Origin: Clostridia bacterium
GTDB lineage: Bacteria; Bacillota; Clostridia; UMGS1883; UMGS1540
NCBI GenBank assembly: GCA_017442155.1
Contig: JAFSAU010000012.1
Span: 1 to 64,000, forward strand
Length of the DNA: 64,000 nt
Direction: 5' to 3'
The position numbers and the translations under genes were made by a program. Below the pieces are notes generated by a model. The model searched no databases, was not told the origin of the DNA, and saw nothing but the letters and a program-made list of their open reading frames with translations. Positions 42,211 through 51,846 of this stretch are shown piece after piece; the first letter of the stretch is position 1; every line of letters starts with the position of its first letter.

Positions 42211-42238
42211 TGCTCTTAGGATAAAAGAATAAAAAATG

Positions 42239-42273
42239 AAGCGGTGCAGTTTTAACAGCTGCATCGCTTTTGC
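42239..42273 (+). terminator. Terminator of hydrogenase operon
   Basis: 11-bp arms 42239-42249 / 42259-42269 with one G-T pair, ending in T. Confidence 0.85.
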
Positions 42274-42358
42274 CAAAAACGTAAAAAAGGTTTCGTGAAT
42301 TCGGGACGGAGCTGTTTCTGAATTCAATGTGGGGTTTTTGGAAAGGAGAAAAGAAAAT

Positions 42359-43240
42359 ATGCAGAGCGATAACAGAGCCGCGGTGTTTATTTTGCTCGGG
42401 CAGTCGAATGCGGTCGGTCACGCGCTTCCCATGCGGGAAGAGAATAAGATTATACAGCCGATGAAAAATGTTTTTGGATTAAGTCGTGCATATAATCAAT
42501 CCTTTGACAATACAGAGCTTCGTTGGAGCGGATATACGAGCTATGGTATGAATCTTGGAGAGGAACAAGATAATACATACTCAGTAGCGAACTGTCTTGC
42601 ACAGCTTTGGCAGGATGAGATTGATAGAGGTAATGAAAAACGTTTGCCGGATTTATACATTGTTCATATTGCAATTGGAGCGCAAGGGGTAACAGAAGGT
42701 TATATGTGGAATCCGGAATATGAGAAGAAAATCATTCCGGGCGTGCTTCGTACAGTTGACATAGCCCTGACGCCGCTCACCAACCATATATTGTCTCTTT
42801 TAAAAGAGAGCTTTGATACAATGGAGAAAGACTTTGAGGTTATAGGTCTTCATTGGCGCGGAAGTGAAAACGATGCATCAGCATCCTGGGAAGTGTTGGA
42901 AAACACCGCGCAGAAAATACATGCCGAATTGTTTCGTGGTTTTTGTGAAAATATAGGGCGGGAGGTTCCTGTTATCTTACATAGGCTCGTTTCACATGAG
43001 AGATGCACAGATTTAGACCCGACCGGAGAATCTCTTAAGAAAATGCACTATATCAATTCGGTATTTGATACACTTGAAAAGGAAAACAATAACATTACGG
43101 TATGGGATGTGCGAAACTGTCCGCATTATGTTCCTGATGTGAGGGGAAATGGAATTTTCATCGAGGATGTTGTTCACTTTACAGAGCAGACAAATCGATG
43201 GGTGGCGGAACAAATTTTGAAGAGGTATATAATCTCATGA
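42359..43240 (+). CDS. SGNH-type sialate O-acetylesterase-like hydrolase
   Basis: 293-aa carbohydrate-esterase-like protein. Block I is FILLGQSNAVGH (nucleophile Ser in GQSN), the oxyanion Gly/Asn region includes IAIGAQG, and the last block DVVHFTEQTNRWVA carries the Asp and His. The family deacetylates sugars such as sialic acid or xylan decorations. No signal peptide, so intracellular. ATG at 42359 after GAAAGGAG. It stands between the hydrogenase terminator and an insertion element, and is A/T-rich. Confidence 0.85.
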   Translation: MQSDNRAAVFILLGQSNAVGHALPMREENKIIQPMKNVFGLSRAYNQSFDNTELRWSGYTSYGMNLGEEQDNTYSVANCLAQLWQDEIDRGNEKRLPDLYIVHIAIGAQGVTEGYMWNPEYEKKIIPGVLRTVDIALTPLTNHILSLLKESFDTMEKDFEVIGLHWRGSENDASASWEVLENTAQKIHAELFRGFCENIGREVPVILHRLVSHERCTDLDPTGESLKKMHYINSVFDTLEKENNNITVWDVRNCPHYVPDVRGNGIFIEDVVHFTEQTNRWVAEQILKRYIIS

Positions 43241-43292
43241 CAAAGAAGGGGCTGTCTTACTAAAGTGAGGCAGCCCTAAATTTTTGCACACA

Positions 43293-43327
43293 AAAAGCCG
43301 CAGAAGTATAGAAACTTCGCGGCTTTT
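43293..43327 (+). terminator. Read-in-blocking hairpin at IS left end
   Basis: Arms 43293-43307 / 43314-43327 with A-run before and T-run after, just upstream of the transposase start. Such hairpins guard IS transposases from outside transcription. Confidence 0.7.
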
Positions 43328-43343
43328 GTGGCATAATTTAAGC

Positions 43344-44262
43344 ATGACCAAACACTCAAAAAAACGAGTAGATTATACAACAAAAACAAGATATTTTCAA
43401 CTGTTTTTACTAATTAATTTTGAAATGAATATTCCGGCAGATGATTCGGTGCGCTTGCTAAGCAATGTATTGGAGGAGTTAGATTACACAGAGCTGTATA
43501 GAGCGTATTCTCGAAAAGAGAAAAAATGTGCAGTGTCACCGAAGAATCTTTTCAAAGTCCTTGTGTATGCATATATGTGCAATCTTCGGTCAACAAGGCA
43601 AATCGAAACAGCTTGCAAGAGAGATATTAACTTTATGTATCTTCTGGAAGGAGCAAAGGCACCTGACCACAACACAATTGCCCGTTTCAGAAGCGCAAGA
43701 CTTGAGGGCATTGTGGACAGCTTGTTTAATCAGGTGGTTCTTTTGCTTAAAGATTATGGAGAATTGTCCTGCGAAAATCTTTTTGTAGATGGTACAAAAA
43801 TTGAAGCGAATGCCAATAAATATACATTCGCATGGAAGAAAACTATACTTAAGAATCAGGCGAAGCTACAAGATAAGATGCATGATGTACCAATGCGAAA
43901 GCTGTGAAGGTTGCTCACACAAATCAAAATGCATAAAGCATAATGCAAGATGCAATACACCGCTTAAAAAAACAAAACGATTTGAATTATCTAAAACATT
44001 CAAAAAACAACGGGAAGAAATGCTTAAAAGAATTACAACAAAACAAGGTATACTGCTCAGGACTAATCGCTCAATTCAAGTTGAAGGTGCCTTCGGCGTA
44101 TTAAAAGAGGATATGAGATTCCGAAGATTTCTGACAAGAGGAACCGCTAATGTTCGGACAGAAATTCTTATTCTTTGTTTGGCATACAACATACAAAAAT
44201 TACATAACAAGACGATTGCCAACCGCCAGTGTCAATTCTTGCACGAGTTGAAAACGGCTTAA
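43344..44262 (+). pseudogene. IS1182-type transposase, frameshifted and missing its middle
   Basis: The 5' part (ATG at 43344, to about 43880) encodes the N-terminal region of an IS1182-type transposase (DDSVRLLSNVLEELDY, APDHNTIARFR, ENLFVDGTKIEANANKYTF). The frame then ends at 43907. The C-terminal part resumes in another frame from about 43880 (YQCESCEGCSHKSKCI, IQVEGAFGVLKEDMRFRRFLTRG, LAYNIQKLH). Compared with the usual protein the central segment of the DDE domain is gone and the joint is out of frame. Non-functional. Confidence 0.88.
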
Positions 44263-44555
44263 AAAATTTCAAAAATTTTGCTTCGTAAATTCACGAGCTT
44301 TTCTTTGTGTACCCTAAAACAGGAAAAATCTTAAAAGTCATCCTCTTTTCAAACAGAAAAAGAGGGCGATGCCTAAATTAAGTGAAAAATCGCTTATTGA
44401 GACACGCCCGTTTTTTTGCGGTCTGGACTTTTTTACAGTCCTTTTTATATGACAAAAAATACTAAGTCTTATGCGAACTGGCACAGGCAGACGCAACGGA
44501 GACCAAACTTTTACCACGAAAGACTGCCTTGCTCCGTGTAGATAGAGCGCGCGGA

Positions 44556-45395
44556 CTATACGCTCCGGAATCCCCGGCCTATAATTTCACTGCTGGTGGT
44601 GATGATAATAAACGCATGGGGATCTATTTCCTTGATTTTACTCCGCAGCCGTACAGCCTCAATTCGTTTGCATACTGTATGCAGCATGGTTTTCTCTTCG
44701 TGGGTATATTCGCCGATTACGGTGCTGGCAGAAACGCCATGATGCAGAGTTTCTATGATATATCGAGAGATTTTTTCTCTTTCGGAAGTGATAACGATAA
44801 AATATTTGCACACATTGAAGCTTTCAATTACACCGTCGACAATAAATGCCTTTGCAAAAAGGCCTAAGAGTGAAAAGAGGCCTGCCTGTACATTAAACAC
44901 GAAAAACGCACTTGCCGCAACTATAAAATCCACGTAAAGCAAGGCTTTTCCAATGTCGACACGGGTGAATTTTTTGAGAATCAGCGCAATGATGTCCGTA
45001 CCGCCGGAGGAGGCGTTACTGTTAAAAATCAAAGCAGAGCCTACGGCTGTCAGGAGCATAGCGTAAATCAGCTCCAGGAGCGGCTGGTTTGACATCGGCT
45101 GTGTCATGGGGAAGAGCAGTTCAAGAATATATGTAATACCGGAATAGAAGAGACTGCAGTAAACCGTTTTAATGCCGTTTTGTCTGCCAAGGAATATGAA
45201 CCCCACAATCAGGAGAGAAACGTTTAAAATCCAGATCCAGAGACCGGGAGAAATGGGCGTAATTTGCGCCAGAATCGTGCCGACACCAGTCACACCGCCG
45301 GTGGCAAATCCGTTCGGAATCTTGAAAAAGTACACCCCAAGGGCAAGAAGAACACATCCTAAATTCATAACAAGAAAGCTTTTTAGTTTTTTCAT
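44556..45395 (-). CDS. YitT-family membrane protein
   Basis: 279-aa protein with about five or six hydrophobic segments in the first 200 residues (NLGCVLLALGVYFFKIPNGFATGGVTG; GSALIFNSNASSGGTDIIALIL) and a C-terminal DUF2179 domain (YIIETLHHGVSASTVIGEYT; IKEIDPHAFIIITTSSEIIGRGF). Widespread in Bacillota; function not established. ATG is preceded by GGAGGG. A nucleoside-kinase-like gene ends 10 bases upstream, so the two may be co-transcribed. Confidence 0.9.
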   Translation of the reverse strand: MKKLKSFLVMNLGCVLLALGVYFFKIPNGFATGGVTGVGTILAQITPISPGLWIWILNVSLLIVGFIFLGRQNGIKTVYCSLFYSGITYILELLFPMTQPMSNQPLLELIYAMLLTAVGSALIFNSNASSGGTDIIALILKKFTRVDIGKALLYVDFIVAASAFFVFNVQAGLFSLLGLFAKAFIVDGVIESFNVCKYFIVITSEREKISRYIIETLHHGVSASTVIGEYTHEEKTMLHTVCKRIEAVRLRSKIKEIDPHAFIIITTSSEIIGRGFRSV

Positions 45396-45404
45396 TTTAC
45401 CCTC

Positions 45405-45920
45405 CTATAAGCAAAACTCGGAACACAGTGCGTCAAACTGTTTTTTGTTTTTTATCCAATATAATTTTATGTTATTTGCATCCTGTAAGCGTTGTATAAT
45501 TTGCTTACGTTCGGTACTGCGGAATTTCCAAATATACTGCAGAAAAGAAAAATCAAAGCGTTCGGGACAATTAGGTCCCATGTCCGGTCGGGTTTGTCCG
45601 TGATACGTGATGACCCGTTTAAGAACTCTCCAAATACATAGTAGACGGGGGTAGTCAAAAAAGATGACAGCGTCGGAATATCTAAGCCTCCATGCCATGG
45701 TCCGGCTGAAGTTTCCGTCTATAATCCAGCACTCTCTTTCGAGTTCTTCTGCGAGTTTGGTGTCAAATTCTTCTCTCGACGCCTGCGTCCATCCACTGTG
45801 CCAGAACAGCGAATCCAGGTGAATACAAGGAAGGGCTGTTACAGCAGAAAGCCGTTTGGCAAAGGTGGTTTTTCCACTGCCGGGACAGCCAATAATCAGA
45901 AATCGTTTCATACTTTCCAT
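45405..45920 (-). CDS. P-loop kinase-like protein (FlaR/DNA topology modulation family)
   Basis: 171-aa P-loop protein with GCPGSGKTTFAK near the N-terminus, LDSLFWHSGW and WIIDGNFSRT, the pattern of the adenylate-kinase-like FlaR family. The name comes from an old topology-modulation observation; the real substrate is unknown. Start uncertain: ATG at 45920 has no clear RBS, and the ATG at 45911 has GGAAAG only 1-2 bases away. Confidence 0.82.
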   Translation of the reverse strand: MESMKRFLIIGCPGSGKTTFAKRLSAVTALPCIHLDSLFWHSGWTQASREEFDTKLAEELERECWIIDGNFSRTMAWRLRYSDAVIFFDYPRLLCIWRVLKRVITYHGQTRPDMGPNCPERFDFSFLQYIWKFRSTERKQIIQRLQDANNIKLYWIKNKKQFDALCSEFCL

Positions 45921-45938
45921 TGCTTGAATAAGATAGGC

Positions 45939-46739
45939 TTAATACGCCGAAACATCAATAAAGCCGATAAGCGTACTGCCGAAGGAGGTACCATCTGTAT
46001 TGAGTCCCTCCAGTATTCCGACTTTTGTGGCAGTTTTTACAACGCCGTCAGTACCTTTTTGATAATAGCCGCTGCCGCCCTCGGTATAATAAACGGTATC
46101 TCCATCCACATCCTCAATATAAATAACGTGGCCGTATCGCTTGCCGAGAACACTAGTTCCGTATTTATAGGATGCAATCAGATCCGGCTTTATATTTTCG
46201 ACAAGAGGTGCCAGCTTTGCTTCCTCGCGGGCATTGTACCACATATCGTTGGCATTACCTATGGCACCTGTATCCTTCCGGAATTTTTCTGTCATTCTGC
46301 CGCGGACATACCAGACGCACTGGCCGCGGTCCGCATCATTCGCATAGGTGGCCGTGTCTGCGATCCGTTCGCCAACCACGGGAAACTGTTTGACAGGATA
46401 TGTAAACCAACCCACGGCCTCCCAATTGGGCACATCTCTTGTGGCAACAATCGCTTTTCGTCCGTCGGGGGCATATATGGTTGTGACTGGTACGTTGTGC
46501 CAGCCCACAGCTTCCCATGCGGAAATGTCGCTTGCTGCTACAACGGCACTTCGACCGTCCGGCGCATAAATTGTTTTCACCGGAACAGTGTACCAGCCTA
46601 CGTTTTCCCAAATGGAAACGTCCTCGGCAGAAACCTGTATACTTCTCCCGTTGGGCGCATAAAGAGCTACGCTTTCGCCGGCAAAAGCCGTTAGGTTTAA
46701 ACATGATACACATAGCGCACCTGCAATAAATTTATTCAT
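45939..46739 (-). CDS. Secreted CHAP-domain protein with three 31-residue repeats
   Basis: 266-aa exported protein. Residues 1-20 are a signal peptide (cut after AFA). Three tandem repeats of exactly 31 residues (about 24-54, 55-85, 86-116) share YAP[DN]GR...V...D...WE.VGW...PV. The C-terminal domain (about 128-266) looks like a CHAP amidase/peptidase: Cys141 in RGQCVWYVRGR, His204 in RYGHVIYIED and a following acidic residue. CHAP enzymes cut peptidoglycan peptides; the repeats may bind the cell wall. ATG after AAGGAG. Confidence 0.83.
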   Translation of the reverse strand: MNKFIAGALCVSCLNLTAFAGESVALYAPNGRSIQVSAEDVSIWENVGWYTVPVKTIYAPDGRSAVVAASDISAWEAVGWHNVPVTTIYAPDGRKAIVATRDVPNWEAVGWFTYPVKQFPVVGERIADTATYANDADRGQCVWYVRGRMTEKFRKDTGAIGNANDMWYNAREEAKLAPLVENIKPDLIASYKYGTSVLGKRYGHVIYIEDVDGDTVYYTEGGSGYYQKGTDGVVKTATKVGILEGLNTDGTSFGSTLIGFIDVSAY

Positions 46740-46770
46740 TTGTAATCTCCTTCATTTATGCTATATGCAA

Positions 46771-46803
46771 TAAAAAACAGAGCAAGCTGAATAGCTTGCT
46801 CTG
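46771..46803 (-). terminator. Terminator after tRNA-Val (minus strand)
   Basis: 11-bp arms 46778-46788 / 46793-46803; on the minus strand the hairpin is followed by a T-run. Confidence 0.88.
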
Positions 46804-46806
46804 ACG

Positions 46807-46883
46807 TGGTAGAGACAGTAGGACTTGAACCTACGACCTCTCGCATGTGAAGCGAGCGCTCTAACCAGCTGAGCTATGCCTCC
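46807..46883 (-). tRNA. tRNA-Val (CAC)
   Basis: Minus-strand cloverleaf with acceptor GGAGGCA/TGTCTCT (two G-U pairs), anticodon loop TTCACAT giving CAC, T-arm GTAGGTTCAAGTCCTAC and encoded CCA. Confidence 0.95.
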
Positions 46884-46955
46884 AAAACAGTAACAGTATA
46901 GCACAGTCGGCTGGAAAATGCAAGAGTTTTTTCAAAAAATATTAACTTTTTAATT

Positions 46956-47708
46956 TTACGCGCTGTATTTCTCAATAAATTCAACAATGGGTAAGCAGTC
47001 CGGCAGACCGTGGGGATGATGGTCACCACCGGGTTTAATATGCGTTTCAATGGTGCGGCCGGCTGCCGTATAGGCATCTTGTAAAAGTTTTCCGTTTTCC
47101 TCGAAGGGTACAACACTGTCGCTGTCTCCGGAAACAAGCAGAACAGGAATGTTGTGGCTTGTCAGCGTGGGGAGGTAATCCAGCGGATGGGCGCGGAAGG
47201 AAAGAATGGAGACAGAATCAATGCCGCGTGCTTTTATAAATTCTTCTGCCATAGCGGGCATGGCGGGTTCCGTCTCCCTTCCGAAACGGAAGGGACAAGA
47301 AAGAAAATTAACAACCGGTGCATCGATATACATGCAGGATACCTTTTCGGGGTGCTTTGCGGCAAGATAGATTGCTTGCATACCGCCGCAGCTCATTCCT
47401 ACAGGAATGCATTGCGTTGAAAGCCCGAATTCTTCGGCAACAAAATTCACGAAAGCCGCTTGTGCTTCCGTATCCTCGTCCAGACACCAGCGGGTTTTGT
47501 TTTTTATATGTGCCACATGATAGCCTCGCTTAAGAAGTGCCAGCTCTGTTTCCGGAAATGCGCCGAAATATTCTGTTTTCAAGAGCCATTTTCCGTTGCC
47601 TTTATTCCCGGGACTGACAACAATATACTTTCTCTCCATAAATTCTCCGCATTTTGCCGGATATCCTAACCATTCGTTTATAATTTCGTCGCCATTCCAT
47701 CGTGTCAT
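46956..47708 (-). CDS. Alpha/beta-hydrolase (putative esterase/acyl hydrolase)
   Basis: 250-aa single-domain alpha/beta hydrolase. Nucleophile elbow GMSCGGMQ (Ser near residue 104), Asp candidate in LLVSGDSDSVVP and His in GGDHHPHG. No signal peptide. Substrate unknown; its position back to back with the large glycosidase-like gene at 47890, with divergent promoters 60 bases apart, suggests a role in sugar-ester removal. Confidence 0.83.
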   Translation of the reverse strand: MTRWNGDEIINEWLGYPAKCGEFMERKYIVVSPGNKGNGKWLLKTEYFGAFPETELALLKRGYHVAHIKNKTRWCLDEDTEAQAAFVNFVAEEFGLSTQCIPVGMSCGGMQAIYLAAKHPEKVSCMYIDAPVVNFLSCPFRFGRETEPAMPAMAEEFIKARGIDSVSILSFRAHPLDYLPTLTSHNIPVLLVSGDSDSVVPFEENGKLLQDAYTAAGRTIETHIKPGGDHHPHGLPDCLPIVEFIEKYSA

Positions 47709-47741
47709 TTTCAGATTCCTCCACTTATAATAATAGTAGGT

Positions 47742-47770
47742 ATTATATCAGAAAATATCAGACTTGTCAA
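47742..47770 (-). promoter_or_regulatory. Consensus sigma-A promoter for hydrolase gene
   Basis: On the minus strand TTGACA (47765-47770), 17-base spacer, TATAAT (47742-47747). Confidence 0.88.
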
Positions 47771-47828
47771 TGGTTTCCGGGCTCTTGGATACTTTTCCAT
47801 ATGCAGGGAAAGGTTTTCTAAAAAATAC

Positions 47829-47857
47829 TTGCCAGCGCAGGAATTTTGTGGTATACT
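47829..47857 (+). promoter_or_regulatory. Sigma-A promoter for glycosidase-like gene
   Basis: TTGCCA (47829-47834), 17-base spacer, TATACT (47852-47857), 33 bases before the start codon. Confidence 0.8.
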
Positions 47858-47889
47858 ATATTCAGAATATTTTTGGGAGGAATGTACAT

Positions 47890-49935
47890 ATGAGTGAAAC
47901 AAAAGGAAGAGACATGATTCGGGGGATTTCCGTCTGTAACCCGGTGGACCTGGACCCGGAATACTTTTTGTATACGGTGGATTATGCAATTGAAAACGGC
48001 ATTGACCATATCCAGTTCATCGGTCCGATTCATGACTACATAAAGGGCAATATTGATGGTATGACACCGTACCGTAAATACAGTCAGTTTAATGACAGTA
48101 AGCCCCAGGAATACATGAACCTTTGCCTGGAACACCTGAATATCGGCTGCAAGAAGGCAAGCGAGGCCGGTATTAAAATGTATATGTGGCATCATGAGCT
48201 GGACTTGCCGGACGGCTTTTCCGAGGCGTACCCGGAAATCTTAAACAGCGATAATGATATTGAAGTTACCCATCCGCTGGTAAAGGATTTTCTGGAAAAT
48301 CGTATTGAAGACTTTTTTGCCGCCTATCCCTATATGAATGGTATTATCCTGACACTGCACGAGACAAAGGTCCCGCTTCTCCGCCTGAAGAATCAGAAGC
48401 TGGACAAGGTGGGGCGCGTTAAGTATGTTACGCAGATTCTGTTTGACACCTGTTCGCGTCTTGGAAAAGAGTTGATTGTCCGTCCGTTTGCAAGCCTTGA
48501 GGAAGATTATGAAATGATGATGGCGGCTTATGAAAGCATTTCTACAGAGCTTCTCATTATGGATAAGTGGACGCAGTTTGACTGGAGTCTTTGCTTGCCG
48601 CATAACAAATTCTACAATAAAATCAAAAAGAATCCCATCTTTGTGGAAACAGATATTTTCGGCGAATTTTTCGGCAAAGGCAGACTGCCGCTGATGCTCC
48701 GTCAGCATATTATTGATAAGTTTGAATATTGCGAAAGCTTTAAAGTGGCCGGGTACGTAAATCGTATCGATAGGGCAGGCCGTCATCCCTTTGGTACAGC
48801 GAATGAGGTAAACATTGATATTATGCTGGCGTGTATGCAGGGACGAGATGTGGACGAGGCTATTGATGCATTCTTCGAGAAAAATTATCCCGGGATTGGC
48901 AGTGAGGTGCGCGAACTGATGGAACCCACCGAACAGCTGCTTCGAGAAATCATCTGGCTGAAGGGATATTATTACAGCGAACTCAGCGCATTTCCCAAGC
49001 TAAACCACTCTAAAAACCATTTCTATTTTGAGATGATGAAGGATAATTACGAAATTGCTTCCAACGAGTGGTTTATCCCGATTGGCTGGGAACGCGGCAG
49101 TCTGGAAAGCGTGCTCGAAGAGAAGGCCCACGCTGTTATGATGGCAGAGAAAGCCTACAATAAGCTTTTGCTCCTGAAGGACAAGATGGAGCCGAATGCT
49201 TATGAAAAGTTGTATTTTCAGTTTGCAAACCTGAAGTATGTCGCCCGTCTGTGGGATACGCTCACCAAGGTATTTATGAATTACGTGAAATACTTTGAAA
49301 AGCGGGATGTGGCCTTTGAGAAACAGTTGGAAGAAGCTCTCAGTGCACTGCGGGACATCAACCGTGAGGCGATTGCGGAGTTGGGAGATAATTTCTACTG
49401 TCAGACCGGTACCGTGTATGATAAGACGGAGAACTTTGACTATGTGGAAAATCTGGTACGTGAGATAGAGGAAAGCTTCCGTGCAGAAAAAATGCAGACA
49501 GAGCTTCTGGAAAAGGAAGAAAATCTTGTGGACTATGTGGTCTGCGGCGGCGCAATGGAAGGACACCGACTGCAGAAGGAAGTAAACTTCAGCGATACAT
49601 TTGTAAAAGAAGGCAGCCTGTACAGAATTCCCGGCACCGGCCGCGGTACCAGCTGGAGCACGGTTAACACCCACGGTTGGTTTAGTTATGAAATTGCGGT
49701 TAAGCCGAATGCGGAAAACACAATTAAGCTGACGTTGGGCACGCATCTCTGTGAGGATATTGACATTAAAGTTTGCGTGGACGGAAAGGAATATACCTTC
49801 CGTGAGAAAACCGGCGGCAAAACGAAAGAGGTTTCCGTTCCGTATTCCTCTGAAAAGTCGACGATTCGTATCCGTTTCGACCGCTTTACAGCAAATACCC
49901 CTTGTGTACACAATATCCGCGTTATTGCAAAATAA
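47890..49935 (+). CDS. Unrecognised large glycoside-hydrolase-like protein
   Basis: 681-aa protein I cannot place in a named family. The N-terminal about 330 residues read like a TIM barrel (ISVCNPVDLDPEYFLYTVDYAIENGIDHIQFIG; KMYMWHHELDLP; IILTLHETKVPLLRL; ELIVRPFAS; IFVETDIFGEFFG), loosely like GH67/GH115-type enzymes. A helical region follows, then a C-terminal beta-sandwich (about 560-681; WSTVNTHGWFSYEIAV..., like accessory domains of glycosidases). Glu residues in HHELDLP and LHETKVP are acid/base candidates. Start ATG at 47890 after GGGAGG. No signal peptide, so it works on imported oligosaccharide. It begins a carbohydrate block with isomerase, kinase and a GH106-like gene. Confidence 0.65.
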   Translation: MSETKGRDMIRGISVCNPVDLDPEYFLYTVDYAIENGIDHIQFIGPIHDYIKGNIDGMTPYRKYSQFNDSKPQEYMNLCLEHLNIGCKKASEAGIKMYMWHHELDLPDGFSEAYPEILNSDNDIEVTHPLVKDFLENRIEDFFAAYPYMNGIILTLHETKVPLLRLKNQKLDKVGRVKYVTQILFDTCSRLGKELIVRPFASLEEDYEMMMAAYESISTELLIMDKWTQFDWSLCLPHNKFYNKIKKNPIFVETDIFGEFFGKGRLPLMLRQHIIDKFEYCESFKVAGYVNRIDRAGRHPFGTANEVNIDIMLACMQGRDVDEAIDAFFEKNYPGIGSEVRELMEPTEQLLREIIWLKGYYYSELSAFPKLNHSKNHFYFEMMKDNYEIASNEWFIPIGWERGSLESVLEEKAHAVMMAEKAYNKLLLLKDKMEPNAYEKLYFQFANLKYVARLWDTLTKVFMNYVKYFEKRDVAFEKQLEEALSALRDINREAIAELGDNFYCQTGTVYDKTENFDYVENLVREIEESFRAEKMQTELLEKEENLVDYVVCGGAMEGHRLQKEVNFSDTFVKEGSLYRIPGTGRGTSWSTVNTHGWFSYEIAVKPNAENTIKLTLGTHLCEDIDIKVCVDGKEYTFREKTGGKTKEVSVPYSSEKSTIRIRFDRFTANTPCVHNIRVIAK

Positions 49936-49950
49936 TATAGAATTAAAGAC

Positions 49951-49987
49951 AAAAAACTGTCCTGGGTTTAATCGGGGCAGTTTTTTT
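49951..49987 (+). terminator. Terminator after glycosidase-like gene
   Basis: Arms 49951-49962 / 49974-49985 with an A-run before and a T-run after. Confidence 0.88.
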
Positions 49988-50070
49988 GCATAGAGAACGA
50001 GAAAGGTGTTACAAAAGGATAAAAACGCCGGAAAAAAGAAAAGCACACGCTTTTCCAACGGGAATGACTC

Positions 50071-50099
50071 TTGACAGTGTCAGGGAAATATGGTATAAT
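50071..50099 (+). promoter_or_regulatory. Consensus sigma-A promoter for isomerase-kinase operon
   Basis: Perfect TTGACA (50071-50076), 17-base spacer, perfect TATAAT (50094-50099). Confidence 0.9.
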
Positions 50100-50140
50100 T
50101 AACAAAACTTTACATAAAAGTAAGACAAGAAAGGAAATAA

Positions 50141-50692
<552 letters not shown>

Positions 50693-50703
50693 GGGGTGAC
50701 AGA

Positions 50704-51642
50704 ATGAAACAATTTGATGTAACAGCACTCGGCGAAATTTTGATAGACTTTACGGAAAGTGGTCAAAGTGAAAACGGGATGCGTCTTTTTGAACAGAATC
50801 CCGGTGGTGCCCCTGCAAACGTTCTTTCCGCCGTGGCACACCTTGGCGGCCGGGCGGCCTTTATTGGCAAGGTGGGGCGGGACATGCACGGCAAATTTCT
50901 GCGGGAGACTGTGGAAAAATGCGGTATTGACACCCGCGGCCTTGTGGACACGGATAAAGGTTTCACCACCCTTGCTTTCGTTGCACTCTCCGGTGGAGAA
51001 CGTAGCTTTTCTTTTGCCCGGAAACCGGGTGCTGATACGTTACTTACGCCCGATGAAGTGGATTATGGCCGAATTTCTGAAAGCAGGATTTTCCATATTG
51101 GGTCTCTGTCCCTGACGGATGAGCCGGTGAAAAGTGCCAGCCTGGCGGCACTGGAATTTGCGCAGAAGGAAGGCGTGATCATTTCTTACGATCCGAATTA
51201 CCGCGCTTCCCTTTGGGAAAGCCAGGAAAAAGCGGAGCGTGAGATGCAAAGTATTCTTCCGTATGCTGATGTGGTAAAGATTTCAGAGGAAGAAACTGCA
51301 CTGATTACGGGTCATGCTGACCCTGTGGAAGCGGCTGGCGGTCTCATTTGTAAAGGCGCGGCTGTGGCACTTGTGACAATGGGCGGCGAAGGGGCGATTG
51401 TAGCCACAAAGGAAGGAACAATGCATATCCCTGCTATGGGCGGAAAGCCCGTGGATACCACCGGTGCAGGGGATGCTTTTATGGGTGGCTTTCTGTTCAA
51501 ACTGGCAAAATCAGAAAAAAAGCCGACGGACATTTCTCTTAAAGCGGCAGAAGAATTTGCCAAATTTGCCGCGAAGGTTGCCGGTGTTTGTATTTCCCGT
51601 CGGGGTGCAATCAATGCAATGCCCGGACTGGATGAGCTATAA
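50704..51642 (+). CDS. PfkB-family carbohydrate kinase (fructokinase-like)
   Basis: 312-aa ribokinase-family kinase. Substrate motif NPGGAPANVLSAVAHLGG (about 35-52) and the ATP/anion-hole motif DTTGAGDAFMGGFL with catalytic Asp. It follows the isomerase by 11 bases, so the pair probably converts mannose (or lyxose) to a phosphorylated ketose for glycolysis. Start ATG at 50704 behind GGGGTG. The 204-base gap downstream contains no gene; it leads into the GH106-like gene. Confidence 0.92.
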   Translation: MKQFDVTALGEILIDFTESGQSENGMRLFEQNPGGAPANVLSAVAHLGGRAAFIGKVGRDMHGKFLRETVEKCGIDTRGLVDTDKGFTTLAFVALSGGERSFSFARKPGADTLLTPDEVDYGRISESRIFHIGSLSLTDEPVKSASLAALEFAQKEGVIISYDPNYRASLWESQEKAEREMQSILPYADVVKISEEETALITGHADPVEAAGGLICKGAAVALVTMGGEGAIVATKEGTMHIPAMGGKPVDTTGAGDAFMGGFLFKLAKSEKKPTDISLKAAEEFAKFAAKVAGVCISRRGAINAMPGLDEL

Positions 51643-51846
51643 AGGGTTGAAGTTATTATATGCAGCCTGAAAGGAATTATCCGAACCGGATTATGGTGCG
51701 GAAGACGCAGGAAGGCTGACGCTTTCCGAGGATGAAAATCCAAAAGATGCCGAAAATACTGCTTTTCAGGCAGGTTCGGATGACTCCTGTCAGGCTATGG
51801 ATGTAGTAAACATACCGATATTTTTCATATTAAGAGGTGAAGGAAA

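Larger units (their letters stand above)
43248..44410 (+). mobile_element. IS1182-like insertion element, internally deleted
   Basis: The element is bounded by imperfect terminal inverted repeats: GGGGCTGTCTTACTAA at the left (43248) and, read on the other strand, CGGGCGTGTCTCAATAA at the right (to 44410). It carries a transposase interrupted by a large internal deletion. No target duplication is evident. A terminator-like hairpin lies just inside the left end. Confidence 0.75.

Noticed and set aside
49000-50058. 352-aa minus-strand frame at the end of the glycosidase-like gene
   Set aside because: Phe/Ile-rich antisense shadow with no motifs that also crosses the terminator at 49951-49987.
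51643-51846. Small gene in the gap between PfkB and the GH106-like gene
   Set aside because: Only a 19-codon frame at 51660 is seen; no RBS or conservation can be argued.
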